Below, piece after piece: positions 45,079-54,527 of a stretch of DNA of 64,000 nt (the first letter of the stretch is position 1; the number at the start of each line of letters is the position of its first letter). The position numbers and the translations under genes were made by a program. The stretch comes from Calditrichota bacterium. Lineage in GTDB: Bacteria; Calditrichota; Calditrichia; Calditrichales; J004. A model generated the notes under the pieces. The model was given only the letters and a program-made list of their open reading frames with translations, ran no database searches and was not told the origin of the DNA. The DNA is taken from contig JABFGF010000006.1 of NCBI GenBank assembly GCA_013112635.1, positions 1 through 64,000 on the forward strand, written 5' to 3'.

Positions 45079-48000
45079 ATGCCATTTAAAATTCAAATTT
45101 GGTCTCCCCCTATGTATTGGAAAGTATTGATATTCGCCTCATATCTTTTTTGCAACTCCTGTACTAATGATATTTCCGTAAATAAAATTAATAATCTTGG
45201 TGGGCAAAATGAAAATTGGTATTTGCAAACAAAAACCGATCTCGGTGCATCCATTAAAATGATCGATGAAAACAACGGATTTGCCATATCAAGGGGAAGG
45301 GGAAATATACCAGGAATTGTTTATAAATATGATGGTAGTCAATGGTCCGGGATTCATTCATTTCCATACTCAGATTTTCCAATTGTTTTCCCCATTGATT
45401 CATCCACAGTGTGGACTGTAAACCATTTGACCCATAGCGGAGATTATAAACCAATTTTTAATTCCATCGCCCCTGCAGGCATAGAGGAGTTGGTTTTGCC
45501 CAAAGTTATGTGGGACGAAAAGGATTTTTCCATGTGGAAATCCCTGGACAGGCTGAAGGATGGAACTGCATGGATGGTTGGCCAGCTAGGCAATATTCTT
45601 TATTTCAATGGCAATGATTGGATTGAATATCAATCCCCATTAAAAGACCTGGAGCGCAGCAGCATGTTTAGTGTTGATCTAAACGATATAAAAATGATAG
45701 ACGAAAGCTACGGATGGGCGATTGGCAAAAATGGCATTATTCTTAAATATGAAAATAAAACCTGGAAAGTAATTGAATCTCCAACAAAAAATGATTTGTA
45801 CTCTATTAATTTTTCGGACGAAAAAAATGGCTGGATAGCAGGCGAAAAAGGTACTATCCTCAAATTTGAAAAAGGGAAATGGCTACGAATAAAAACAAAG
45901 TACAGAGATGATTTAAGATCAATTGAGTTTGATAAAAAGGAATTTCCCTGGATATGTGGTGATAACAGTCGTCTGATCAGGTATGATGGATCACACTGGG
46001 TGGAACATTCCTTTTTTCAAGATTATAAAGACGATTTTCTTGATCTGGATATTATTTATACAGAAAATGGTATGCGCCTGATTTGGATCATGGGTACTAA
46101 TGGAATATATACCAATGCGCATGGTTCACAGCTTTCTTTCTCCGATATTACCCAATCCGCCGCTCTGAAATCACAAGGTGTCTCTGCATTGATTAGCGAC
46201 CAGGATATGGATGGCTTCCCCGATTTGCTGGTTATAAATGAGGGCCCTAATCTGTATTTTAGAAATAATGGAAACAGTCAATTCTCTGATCAGAGCATCC
46301 ATACCGGTTTTCTGACTGAAACTGAATACCCAAATGCAATGGTTGCCGATATTAACAATGATGGATATCAGGATGTTTTTGAGATATCGGACTCAGAAAC
46401 ATTTCGGTTACTTTTAGGAACTCGCGGATTTGATTTTATTTCTTTTAATGGGATTCAAATAAAACAAGATACACTGTCCGATTTTGTTTCAACACAGTCT
46501 GTTAGTTTTGTAGACTTTGATAATGATGGCAATCTGGATCTTTATATTTCTAACTATGATGATCCGAACTTTGTCTTAAAAGGGGATGGAAGTGGAAACT
46601 TCCAAGACATCACTGCTTCGCTGCCTGTTAACAAAATTGGCTTACGTTCTTTTGGCGCAGTTTTTTCAGATATGAATTCCGATGGATTAATAGACATCAT
46701 AATCCCTTATAGGGACAATGCAACAAATGGCAGATTTGTCGATCTTTTTGTAAATGAGAAAGACTTCAAATTTTCCCGCTTCGATAGCCCATCTTTTTTT
46801 AATTCTCAGCAAAATGATTATATAAAATCCGCAATCGCTGAAGATTTTAATAATGATGGTTTCTGTGATTTGCTTTTCTTCAATCAAGACTACCAGCCAG
46901 TTTTGTTGCAAAATGATGGAAATGCAAAGTTTATTAATGTTTCAGATATTTCTGAATTACCGCAAAAAATGTTCTACCCTGAAGAGATAAGTGGCATTAT
47001 TAACAGCGCCGATCTAAATAATGACGGTTGGATGGATTTAGTTTTGGGAGGCCGGATATTCCTAAATAATCCGGAAATGAATTTTAAGGAAGTTACAGAA
47101 AATGTTGGTATTCATTTTATGGGTACACCTTCCATAGCTGATATTGACCGTGACGGAGATATGGATATCTTTTTTGGCAGCTCCGCTCATGGATTGGGAG
47201 AAGGCAAGCGGGCAGCACTTTATAGAAACAATATCAATAATAAGCAGTCGGCTGAAATTGTCCTGAAGGGTGATGTTAGCAATAGACAGGCTATTGGAAG
47301 TCAGATATATTTATATGCCATTGGAGAAAGTGGTGATACGGTTTATACATCTTTAAAACAGGTTGGATTGGGTTCATCTCCAACTACTATCAACCGGCTA
47401 AACCAAACTTATTTTGGACTCGATCCAGATTATAATTATCAAGCACAAGTTATTTTCCCATCGGGTAAAACGCATATTCTAAAGGATGTAAGTCCGGGTA
47501 AAAACTATACGCTTTATGAATCTGAACCTTGGGGGCATTATTTTGTATTATTCTCAAAAGATGTTTTCCGTAGTTGGCAATTATATAAACCTGCTTATTT
47601 GTGGGGAGTTTTATTACTTGTTATTTTATTTCCGGCAATAATTATTTTAAGCAAAAAATACTGTTCAGCTCGGTCTATTCGCTATACAATTCATTTTACA
47701 TTTGCGCTTGTGGCTTACCTGATCACTTTACATTTTTCAATCCTTATGCTCCCAGTTTTCGTAATTACAATTCCAACACTTGTTGCTTCGTTGATTCTGA
47801 TTGCCTTAATCCTGGGCAATAACTTTTTTGAGAAGCAGAAAAGCACCAGATATATTTCTCATTTCAAAATTGATAAAAAAATTGGTGAAGGGGGCATGGG
47901 CCGCGTATATAAAGCACTCGATATCCAGACAAAAAAAACAGTGGCCCTAAAAGTATTGTTGGAAGAACTACTTCAAAATCCTGTCAACCGAAAACGTTTT

Positions 48001-48654
48001 GACAGCGAATGCCAAATCCTGGAATCTTTAAAACACCCTAATATTGTTGAGGTTTTTGAAGCCTCTGAAAGTGGTTATAGTGGCTATATTGCCATGGAGC
48101 TTTTGGAAGGTGGTACTTTAAGACAATTTATACATAAACATCACCCGTTAAGTGAAAAAAGTATAGCAGAATTTTTAGTGCAAATCTGTTCAGGTTTAGA
48201 AGCCATCCATAAAAATGACATTATTCATCGTGATTTAAAAACCAATAATATAATGTTAGATTCTGACAATAACCTGCGCATAATGGATTTTGGCCTTTCA
48301 AAAGCACCCGTAGTTTCGACCATGACAAACATTGGAACGGCTATGGGGACGTTGGCCTACATTGCACCTGAGCAGATTACCGGTTTACAAATTGATAAGC
48401 GTTCTGATTTCTTTTCCCTGGGAGTAATAATTTATGAGCTGTTTACAAATGCATTGCCTTTTAATGCGGAAAATGAAATGGGCTTGATCCATGCAATTTT
48501 TAATTATCAGCCACTTTCAATTCTGAAAAAGAGGAGTGATATTAATCCAGGTTGGGAACTTTTGGTAAACCAATGTCTGGAAAAAGATTTTGAAAAACGT
48601 CCTATAAATATCACTATTATTTCAGATAAAATAAAAGAAATAATAAGTGGTTAA
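45079..48654 (+). CDS. Transmembrane Ser/Thr protein kinase with propeller-like and FG-GAP/UnbV ectodomain
   Basis: The protein has 1,191 residues. After an N-terminal hydrophobic signal (about 12-30) come propeller-type repeats (about 30-355: DESYGWAIGKNGIILKYENK, DEKNGWIAGEKGTILKFEK), then FG-GAP/VCBS repeats with calcium loops (about 365-710: DQDMDGFPDLLV, DFDNDGNLDLYI, DLNNDGWMDLVL) and a UnbV/ASPIC-like domain (about 725-815). Three membrane helices (about 836-857, 868-890 and 892-917) put the end in the cytoplasm. The kinase domain (928-1190) has the Gly loop IGEGGMGRVY, VALKVL, HRDLKTNN, DFGLSK and GTLAYIAPEQ, so it looks active. Its stop overlaps the next gene's GTG by 8 bases. It is probably a receptor kinase heading a signalling operon. 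Confidence 0.9.
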   Translation: MPFKIQIWSPPMYWKVLIFASYLFCNSCTNDISVNKINNLGGQNENWYLQTKTDLGASIKMIDENNGFAISRGRGNIPGIVYKYDGSQWSGIHSFPYSDFPIVFPIDSSTVWTVNHLTHSGDYKPIFNSIAPAGIEELVLPKVMWDEKDFSMWKSLDRLKDGTAWMVGQLGNILYFNGNDWIEYQSPLKDLERSSMFSVDLNDIKMIDESYGWAIGKNGIILKYENKTWKVIESPTKNDLYSINFSDEKNGWIAGEKGTILKFEKGKWLRIKTKYRDDLRSIEFDKKEFPWICGDNSRLIRYDGSHWVEHSFFQDYKDDFLDLDIIYTENGMRLIWIMGTNGIYTNAHGSQLSFSDITQSAALKSQGVSALISDQDMDGFPDLLVINEGPNLYFRNNGNSQFSDQSIHTGFLTETEYPNAMVADINNDGYQDVFEISDSETFRLLLGTRGFDFISFNGIQIKQDTLSDFVSTQSVSFVDFDNDGNLDLYISNYDDPNFVLKGDGSGNFQDITASLPVNKIGLRSFGAVFSDMNSDGLIDIIIPYRDNATNGRFVDLFVNEKDFKFSRFDSPSFFNSQQNDYIKSAIAEDFNNDGFCDLLFFNQDYQPVLLQNDGNAKFINVSDISELPQKMFYPEEISGIINSADLNNDGWMDLVLGGRIFLNNPEMNFKEVTENVGIHFMGTPSIADIDRDGDMDIFFGSSAHGLGEGKRAALYRNNINNKQSAEIVLKGDVSNRQAIGSQIYLYAIGESGDTVYTSLKQVGLGSSPTTINRLNQTYFGLDPDYNYQAQVIFPSGKTHILKDVSPGKNYTLYESEPWGHYFVLFSKDVFRSWQLYKPAYLWGVLLLVILFPAIIILSKKYCSARSIRYTIHFTFALVAYLITLHFSILMLPVFVITIPTLVASLILIALILGNNFFEKQKSTRYISHFKIDKKIGEGGMGRVYKALDIQTKKTVALKVLLEELLQNPVNRKRFDSECQILESLKHPNIVEVFEASESGYSGYIAMELLEGGTLRQFIHKHHPLSEKSIAEFLVQICSGLEAIHKNDIIHRDLKTNNIMLDSDNNLRIMDFGLSKAPVVSTMTNIGTAMGTLAYIAPEQITGLQIDKRSDFFSLGVIIYELFTNALPFNAENEMGLIHAIFNYQPLSILKKRSDINPGWELLVNQCLEKDFEKRPINITIISDKIKEIISG

Positions 48655-48679
48655 AATTTTAAATTTTGGAAATGAAAAA

Positions 48680-49777
48680 ATGTATAAAAGTTTAAAAAAT
48701 ATTGGAGCAACTTTTTTAGTATGGAGTTTTTTGGGTCTTCTCTATTCGGCACACTCTTATTTTTATCGCTTGGAAATTGGCCAGGATGTAAAATGGGTTG
48801 AAATGTTGTTGATTGATGCACCGCATTTTGTTTTGTGGTTCTTTTTTATGCCGTTATCAATGTTGGTGTCTAAATATTTTCCTTTTGCTAAAAGACACTG
48901 GTTTGTGCCGGGTGCTGTTCATTTAGTGGCAGCCCTTTTTATCTCTTTAAGCCACAGTATTGTTTATTCCATATTTAAGATCTGGATAAAATATGGTTCT
49001 CAGGAGTTATCTCAATCTAATATATTTCTTACTGTTTTTTCTTCATTCGATTATAGTCTTCTGGTCTATTTCATTATGCTCTTTGTAATTCAGGTTTTGA
49101 TTTATAATAAAAAGTTGAAAGCAGAAAATGAAAAATCGCTACAGCTCAAATCCGCTTTAACTCAATCACAACTGGATGTATTAAAATCCCAACTTCAACC
49201 TCATTTTCTTTTTAATACTTTAAACTCAATATCCGTTCTTACAAAAGAAAATCCTGAACTGGCCAATCAGGCAATTCATTTATTGAGTGATTTGCTGAGG
49301 TATTCCTTGAAGCATGCTCAAACCCAATTTGTATCGGTTGAAGCGGAAGTAAATTTTATAAAAGATTATCTGGCAATAGAAAAGATTCGTTTTGCCGAAC
49401 GCCTGACTGTTGAGTATAATATTGATCCGCAAATTCTACATCTGAATGTACCTTCACTTCTTTTACAGCCTATCATTGAAAATGCTGTTAAACATGGAGT
49501 AACAGAAATGCGGGGTGTTGGGAATATAAAACTGAATGCGCAAAAACTGGATGACCGATTGGTTTTTGAAATAACTGACAACGGTGACGCCACTAAAAAA
49601 GAATCTTTAAATGAAATGGATCTTGGTATTGGTTTGAAAAATACGATCAATCGATTGAATACATTGTATGGTGAAAAACATCAATTTAAATTAACAAATA
49701 CGCCAGGCAGGGGCACAATTGCAACGATCAGTATTCCCGTAGGTTATAACAATGAAAAGATAGTTGAAGATGAATAA
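48680..49777 (+). CDS. LytS/YehU-type sensor histidine kinase
   Basis: This protein of about 365 residues (376 if the overlapping GTG at 48647 is used) has four membrane helices in its first 135 residues and no clear extracellular domain. A short coiled coil leads to the His_kinase domain with QSQLDVLKSQLQPHFLFNTLNSIS, where the His of QPHFLFN is the likely phosphorylation site. The ATPase domain has PIIENAVKHGV and FEITDNGDATKKES; the glycine-rich G boxes are less canonical, as is usual in this family. It pairs with the overlapping LytTR regulator. Overlap with the Ser/Thr kinase gene places both kinases in one operon. Confidence 0.9.
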   Translation: MYKSLKNIGATFLVWSFLGLLYSAHSYFYRLEIGQDVKWVEMLLIDAPHFVLWFFFMPLSMLVSKYFPFAKRHWFVPGAVHLVAALFISLSHSIVYSIFKIWIKYGSQELSQSNIFLTVFSSFDYSLLVYFIMLFVIQVLIYNKKLKAENEKSLQLKSALTQSQLDVLKSQLQPHFLFNTLNSISVLTKENPELANQAIHLLSDLLRYSLKHAQTQFVSVEAEVNFIKDYLAIEKIRFAERLTVEYNIDPQILHLNVPSLLLQPIIENAVKHGVTEMRGVGNIKLNAQKLDDRLVFEITDNGDATKKESLNEMDLGIGLKNTINRLNTLYGEKHQFKLTNTPGRGTIATISIPVGYNNEKIVEDE

Positions 49778-50534
49778 ACTTCGTGTAATTATTGTAGATG
49801 ATGAATATTTGGCAAGGAATGGAATCCGTTACCTTTTAGAAAATGAAGCAGAAATTGAAATCATATCTGAGTGCAAGGATGGAGTTGAGGCTTATGATTC
49901 TATTTTAAAATACAACCCGGATCTGGTTTTCCTGGATATCCAAATGCCGGGGTTAAACGGCTTTGAAGTGATTGCATCTTTAAAAATGAAAAAACTGCCA
50001 TATTTTATTTTTGTTACAGCTTATGATGAATTTGCTTTGCAGGCTTTTAAAGTGCATGCAATTGACTATTTGCTTAAACCTGTAAACGGTGAATTATTTG
50101 TTGCTGCATTAAGCCGCGCAAAACAGTTAATAAAAGCTGAACAAAATGAAGTTTTTAACAGCCGGCTAAATGATTTGATTTCTGATTCTTCAAAACAGGA
50201 AAACTATTTAAAACGTATTATTGTAAAAGATCGTGGGAAAACCATTGTTGTTGATATTGACAAAATAATTCTATTCACTGCTGACGGAGATTATGTAAAA
50301 ATTCATACAAAAAAGGAAAACTATTTATTTCGTGAAAGACTCAGCAAAATTTCAGAAAAACTCGATCCATCAGTATTTTGTCGAATTCATCGATCAACTA
50401 TAATTAGGTTAAATCAGGTTCTGGAGTTTCAGCCAATTTCGAAGGGTGATTATTTTATTAAAACCAAAGATGACCAGCAGTTTACTCTAAGCCGATCCTA
50501 CCGTTCTCAATTTTTGCAAGCACTAAATCAATAA
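49770..50534 (+). CDS. LytTR-family response regulator
   Basis: This 254-residue transcription factor has a receiver domain with VDDEY (acidic pocket), phosphoacceptor D56 (LVFLDIQMPGLNG) and K106-type Lys in YLLKPVNG. The C-terminal LytTR DNA-binding domain (about 145-250) has IILFTADGDYVKIHTKKENY and CRIHRSTIIRLNQV. ATG 49770 overlaps the end of the kinase gene by 8 bases; a TTG at 49764 is also possible. The pair is a LytS/LytR-like two-component system. LytTR proteins bind direct repeats upstream of target genes; the following secreted-protein gene is a candidate target. Confidence 0.93.
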   Translation: MNKLRVIIVDDEYLARNGIRYLLENEAEIEIISECKDGVEAYDSILKYNPDLVFLDIQMPGLNGFEVIASLKMKKLPYFIFVTAYDEFALQAFKVHAIDYLLKPVNGELFVAALSRAKQLIKAEQNEVFNSRLNDLISDSSKQENYLKRIIVKDRGKTIVVDIDKIILFTADGDYVKIHTKKENYLFRERLSKISEKLDPSVFCRIHRSTIIRLNQVLEFQPISKGDYFIKTKDDQQFTLSRSYRSQFLQALNQ

Positions 50535-50649
50535 TATCCTCAAATCTTCCAGTCTACCGCAATAAGAACCCACTTTATCGCATAAAGCATATATTTAAAA
50601 ATATTTTTTATACCTTTCGCTTAAATATTATTAAATGAGAGGAAGTACT

Positions 50650-52941
50650 ATGTTTCAATTAAGCTTGATCTTTACGATGTTTTTATTTTTCTCTTTTTCC
50701 TTTTCACAGCAGTTTACCAAAATTGAATCAATAGAACCTGTTACTGATGGTGGTGATTCGCGAAGTGTAAATTGGATTGATTATGATAATGACGGTGATT
50801 TGGATCTTTTTATTACAAATGGGCCTAAAGCCGGACAAAACAATTTTTTTTATGAAAACAATGGCGATAACAGCTTTACTAAAATTGATACGATTGCCAT
50901 TACCAAAGACAAGGCTCCTTCGGATGGAAGTAGCTGGGGTGATTTTAATAATGATGGTTTTGCCGATTTGTTTGTGGCAAACTGGTATGGCGAAAACAAT
51001 TTGTTGTACTTAAATAATGGAGACAAAACTTTTCGCCAGGTGGCTGATACAGTTTCTGGAGATGGAGGATTTTCCGAGGCAGGAGCCTGGGCTGATTACA
51101 ATACCGATGGATACCTTGATTTATTTGTTGCAAACAGCGGTGGTGATTTGAAAAACTTTTTTTATCAAAATATAAGCGACGAAACATTTTTAAAAGTATC
51201 AGGAAATCCCATTGCAGATAATGCGGGCCATTCTAGACACTTTGATTGGGCGGACTATGATGGTGATGGAAACATCGATCTTTTTGTAGCAAATGAAGAG
51301 AATGAAAATAATCAATTATTTCACGGTAATGGTGATGGTACATTTACCCAAATCACGGAAGGCGACATTGTAAATAATAATGGGACATCCTATAGCAGCA
51401 GCTGGGCAGATTACGACAATGATGGCGATCTGGATTTATTTGTGGCAAATGGCAACAATCAAAACAATTTTCTTTATAAGAATATTGGCAGTGGTAATTT
51501 TGAGCGTGTTTTGGATGGGATTATTGTAAATGATCATGGGACTTCTTTTGGCTCTGCCTGGGCAGATATTGACAACGATGGCGACCTTGACCTGTTTGTG
51601 AGTAATGGATTTGTTGGTTCCGGGACAAACAATTTTCTTTATTTTAACAATGGAGACGGCACTTTTAGCAAAGATAGTAGTGCTGTTTCTGAAGATGGCG
51701 GTTGGTCTTATGGAGCCAGTTTTGGAGATTATAACCGTGATGGGTATCTCGATTTGGCTGTGGCTAAATGGCTAAATGCCAATGAGAATAATGCAATATT
51801 TCAAAACAATGGCGGGGATAATAATTGGATTTCATTAATACTAAAAGGAACTGTAAGCAATGCATCAGCAATTGGGGCAATTGTAAAAGTAAAGGCCCAA
51901 ATTGATGGCGAAAATGTTTGGCAGATGCGAACCGTTTCAGGGCAAAGTGGTTATTGCAGTCAAAATCTGGAAATTCATTTTGGATTAGCAAAGGCTACGC
52001 AGATTGATTCTCTGGAAATTCTTTGGCCTTCCGGGCAGGTGGAGGTGTACGAAAATATTCCGGCAAATCAGTTTAAATCCTTTAAAGAAATTATTCCTGA
52101 TAATTTTCTCAGATTAAACTTTAAAGCAAAAAGCAGCCGTACTTTCGGGAAGGATAAAGTAAGCTTTTTGGATCTGTCCGTGGTCGATATCAACAATCCT
52201 ATTCAAAGCTGGAAATGGGATTTCCAAAATGATGGTATTATTGATGCCATAACCCAAAACCCTGAATGGCAATATGATTCTCTTGGCACCTATAGCGTAA
52301 AACTATCTGCCTCAAATGGCATTGAGACAAAATCTAAAATATTTGAAAACTATATTTCCGTACAGAATAGGCCCGGTATTGTTGTTGAAAAAGTTTTTCC
52401 GGCTAACCGTGACACTTTAGTCGAAAAACGAAAAACTATCACTTTTGAAGTTCTGGCAGTTGATTCATCAGGCTATCCAATTTCATATCAGTGGTATTTA
52501 AATGGTTCTAAAAGAACGCAAGACTACTTTTATAATTACAGGGCATCTGCATTTGGTTTGCCGAAGTTTGATACTGTAATGGTTAAACTTTCAAATGGAT
52601 TTAAAGAAATCGAGTTTTTATGGTCGGTGGAAATACACAACGAGGTGACTTCGATAAATTCGGGTGAAATAAATCCGAATAAGTTTGAGCTGTTTCAAAA
52701 CTATCCCAATCCTTTTAATCCATCGACAATAATAAAATATAGTCTGGCAGAAATGAGCGATGTGACTCTTTCGATTTTTACTGTCACAGGGCAGCTCGTT
52801 ACCCAAGTAAGAAAAAGGGATCAAACTGCAGGCCAGCATCAAATTCACTTTAACCCAGAGAAATTATCGAGTGGATTATTCTACTATAGCCTAAAAACAC
52901 CAAGATTCCATAAAACCATGAAAATGGTTTATATAAAATGA
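50650..52941 (+). CDS. Secreted FG-GAP/UnbV/PKD protein with C-terminal sorting domain
   Basis: This protein of about 763 residues starts at ATG 50650, with AGAGGAAG upstream. The signal peptide ends near SFSQ. Residues about 22-400 are FG-GAP/VCBS repeats with D-x-D-x-D-G-x-x-D loops (DYDNDGDLDLFI, DFNNDGFADLFV, DYDGDGNIDLFV, DIDNDGDLDLFV), as in integrin-alpha propellers. A UnbV/ASPIC domain (about 400-490, LKGTVSNASAIGAIVKVKA, IDSLEILWPSGQ) and a PKD-like domain (about 500-575, WKWDFQNDGIIDA) follow. The end is NYPNPFNPSTIIKYSLA...MKMVYIK. Its FG-GAP plus UnbV part matches the ectodomain type of the Ser/Thr kinase 2 kb upstream, so the two may share a ligand or interact. Confidence 0.9.
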   Translation: MFQLSLIFTMFLFFSFSFSQQFTKIESIEPVTDGGDSRSVNWIDYDNDGDLDLFITNGPKAGQNNFFYENNGDNSFTKIDTIAITKDKAPSDGSSWGDFNNDGFADLFVANWYGENNLLYLNNGDKTFRQVADTVSGDGGFSEAGAWADYNTDGYLDLFVANSGGDLKNFFYQNISDETFLKVSGNPIADNAGHSRHFDWADYDGDGNIDLFVANEENENNQLFHGNGDGTFTQITEGDIVNNNGTSYSSSWADYDNDGDLDLFVANGNNQNNFLYKNIGSGNFERVLDGIIVNDHGTSFGSAWADIDNDGDLDLFVSNGFVGSGTNNFLYFNNGDGTFSKDSSAVSEDGGWSYGASFGDYNRDGYLDLAVAKWLNANENNAIFQNNGGDNNWISLILKGTVSNASAIGAIVKVKAQIDGENVWQMRTVSGQSGYCSQNLEIHFGLAKATQIDSLEILWPSGQVEVYENIPANQFKSFKEIIPDNFLRLNFKAKSSRTFGKDKVSFLDLSVVDINNPIQSWKWDFQNDGIIDAITQNPEWQYDSLGTYSVKLSASNGIETKSKIFENYISVQNRPGIVVEKVFPANRDTLVEKRKTITFEVLAVDSSGYPISYQWYLNGSKRTQDYFYNYRASAFGLPKFDTVMVKLSNGFKEIEFLWSVEIHNEVTSINSGEINPNKFELFQNYPNPFNPSTIIKYSLAEMSDVTLSIFTVTGQLVTQVRKRDQTAGQHQIHFNPEKLSSGLFYYSLKTPRFHKTMKMVYIK

Positions 52942-53127
52942 GTTTATAATTTATGCTTCCAGGATGCATTCAATAATCTAAAATGTGATCAAATCCTTTG
53001 TCAGACTCATTTTTAGCTGTTTTATCCCGAATAGAAAGTGATACAAAACACAAATATTCTCTTTGATGCCGGACGTTAATTTGTTGATAATATTTTGGCG
53101 ATTGATGATAGCTGGTTATTGGAACTA

Positions 53128-54333
53128 ATGAATCGGGGCAGGAAAACTTTGGAAAACAGGACGGACAGATTTGATATTTTGAACCATTCGCCAATTGGAA
53201 TGTGCGTAATTGATGATGCATATAATGTGGTTTTTTGGAACCGGTGCATATCAGATTGGACAAACATCCAGAAAGAAAACATTTTAGGAAAAAAAATACA
53301 AACGATTTATCCTCATTTTAAACAATCTAAATACAAAAATTCTTTCAATAAAATTTTTGGTGTTGGTAAGCCTACTAATTTTCCAATTCAACTTCATGGA
53401 TATATTTTTAAGGAAAAATCACCAAATGGAAAACCGCGAGTACAGCACACCACAGTAACTGCTATTCCGGCGGAAAACGCAGGCCATTATTATGCTCTGT
53501 TTGCTATTGAAGATGTTACCGAAATGACGCATCGAATAAAAGAGTATAAACGCATCCGCGATTTAGCACTGTGTGAAAACAAGCAGCGTAAGAAGGCTGA
53601 AGCAAAATTACATAAATCGATGATTGAGCTTGAACAGACGAACCAAAAACTTATAGAAAAGAATATTGAGCTTGATCAGTTTAACTATATTGTAAGCCAT
53701 GATTTACAGGCGCCATTAAGAACAATATCATCATTTAGTAAATTTTTACAGAAGAACTCAGGAAATATACTTTCAAAAAAATCCTTAAAATACTTAGGCT
53801 TTATTATTAGTGCATCAAAAAGAATGCATTTGCTGATTGAAAATTTATTAAGCCTTTCAAAGTCTACGCGTACAACTTTGAATACATCTGAATTTGCTGT
53901 GGATAATTGTGTTGATGATGCGCTGCAATCGTTGCAAAGCAACATAGATGAGACTAAGGCAAAGATTGATCGACAAAATTTACTAAAGATTAAAGGTGAT
54001 AAAATTTTGATAACTCAGCTGTATCAAAACCTGATTGGGAATGCTTTAAAATTTGTTGACCACAAAGAGCCTCAAATAAATTTAACTGTAGATTATGAAG
54101 GATCGACTGCTGTTTTTGGTGTGCTAGATAATGGAATTGGAATAAGCCAGGAATTTAAAAACAGTATTTTTGAGCCCTTTAAAAAAGCAGATTCAGATAT
54201 CAAATATGAAGGTTCCGGTCTTGGTTTGGCAATTTGTAAAAAAATCATCGAACGACATAAGGGACATATCTGGGTAGAATCAAATCCTGGTGAAGGAACT
54301 CATTTTAAATTTACCTTGGGTAATATCAATTAA
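53128..54333 (+). CDS. Soluble PAS-domain sensor histidine kinase
   Basis: This protein of about 401 residues has no membrane segment, so it is cytosolic. I chose ATG 53128, which has GGAAC five bases upstream; a TTG at 53095 would add 11 residues. A PAS domain (about 14-135) has LNHSPIGMCVIDDAYNVVFWN and TTVTAIPAENAGHYYALF. A coiled coil (about 140-195) leads to HisKA with NYIVSHDLQAPLRTISSF, then the N box QNLIGNALKFVDH, G1 VLDNGIGI and G2 GSGLGLAICKKI. The HDLQAPLR form is typical of phytochrome-like and orphan hybrid kinases. There is no adjacent response regulator. Confidence 0.92.
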   Translation: MNRGRKTLENRTDRFDILNHSPIGMCVIDDAYNVVFWNRCISDWTNIQKENILGKKIQTIYPHFKQSKYKNSFNKIFGVGKPTNFPIQLHGYIFKEKSPNGKPRVQHTTVTAIPAENAGHYYALFAIEDVTEMTHRIKEYKRIRDLALCENKQRKKAEAKLHKSMIELEQTNQKLIEKNIELDQFNYIVSHDLQAPLRTISSFSKFLQKNSGNILSKKSLKYLGFIISASKRMHLLIENLLSLSKSTRTTLNTSEFAVDNCVDDALQSLQSNIDETKAKIDRQNLLKIKGDKILITQLYQNLIGNALKFVDHKEPQINLTVDYEGSTAVFGVLDNGIGISQEFKNSIFEPFKKADSDIKYEGSGLGLAICKKIIERHKGHIWVESNPGEGTHFKFTLGNIN

Positions 54334-54527
54334 ATTTTAATTCCATATTTAATACCGCACAAAACACAGCTTCATTTTACCGACCATTATTTTTTTTCAT
54401 TTCATTTTTTATTTTTGTTATAAAAATATTATATAATTTGTGCATATATTGTTTTTAAATTTCGTTCCTGAAAAAGAAAATTAGAAATATCCAATTTAAA
54501 TTCCGTACAAAAGCCAAGAGGCGTGTT

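Noticed and set aside
54400-54450. Bacteroidota-type promoter (TAnnTTTG) before the subunit-3 gene
   Set aside because: The AT-rich stretch has a TATAATTTG-like element, but spacing to a TTTG -33 box does not fit well and such sequence is common by chance here.
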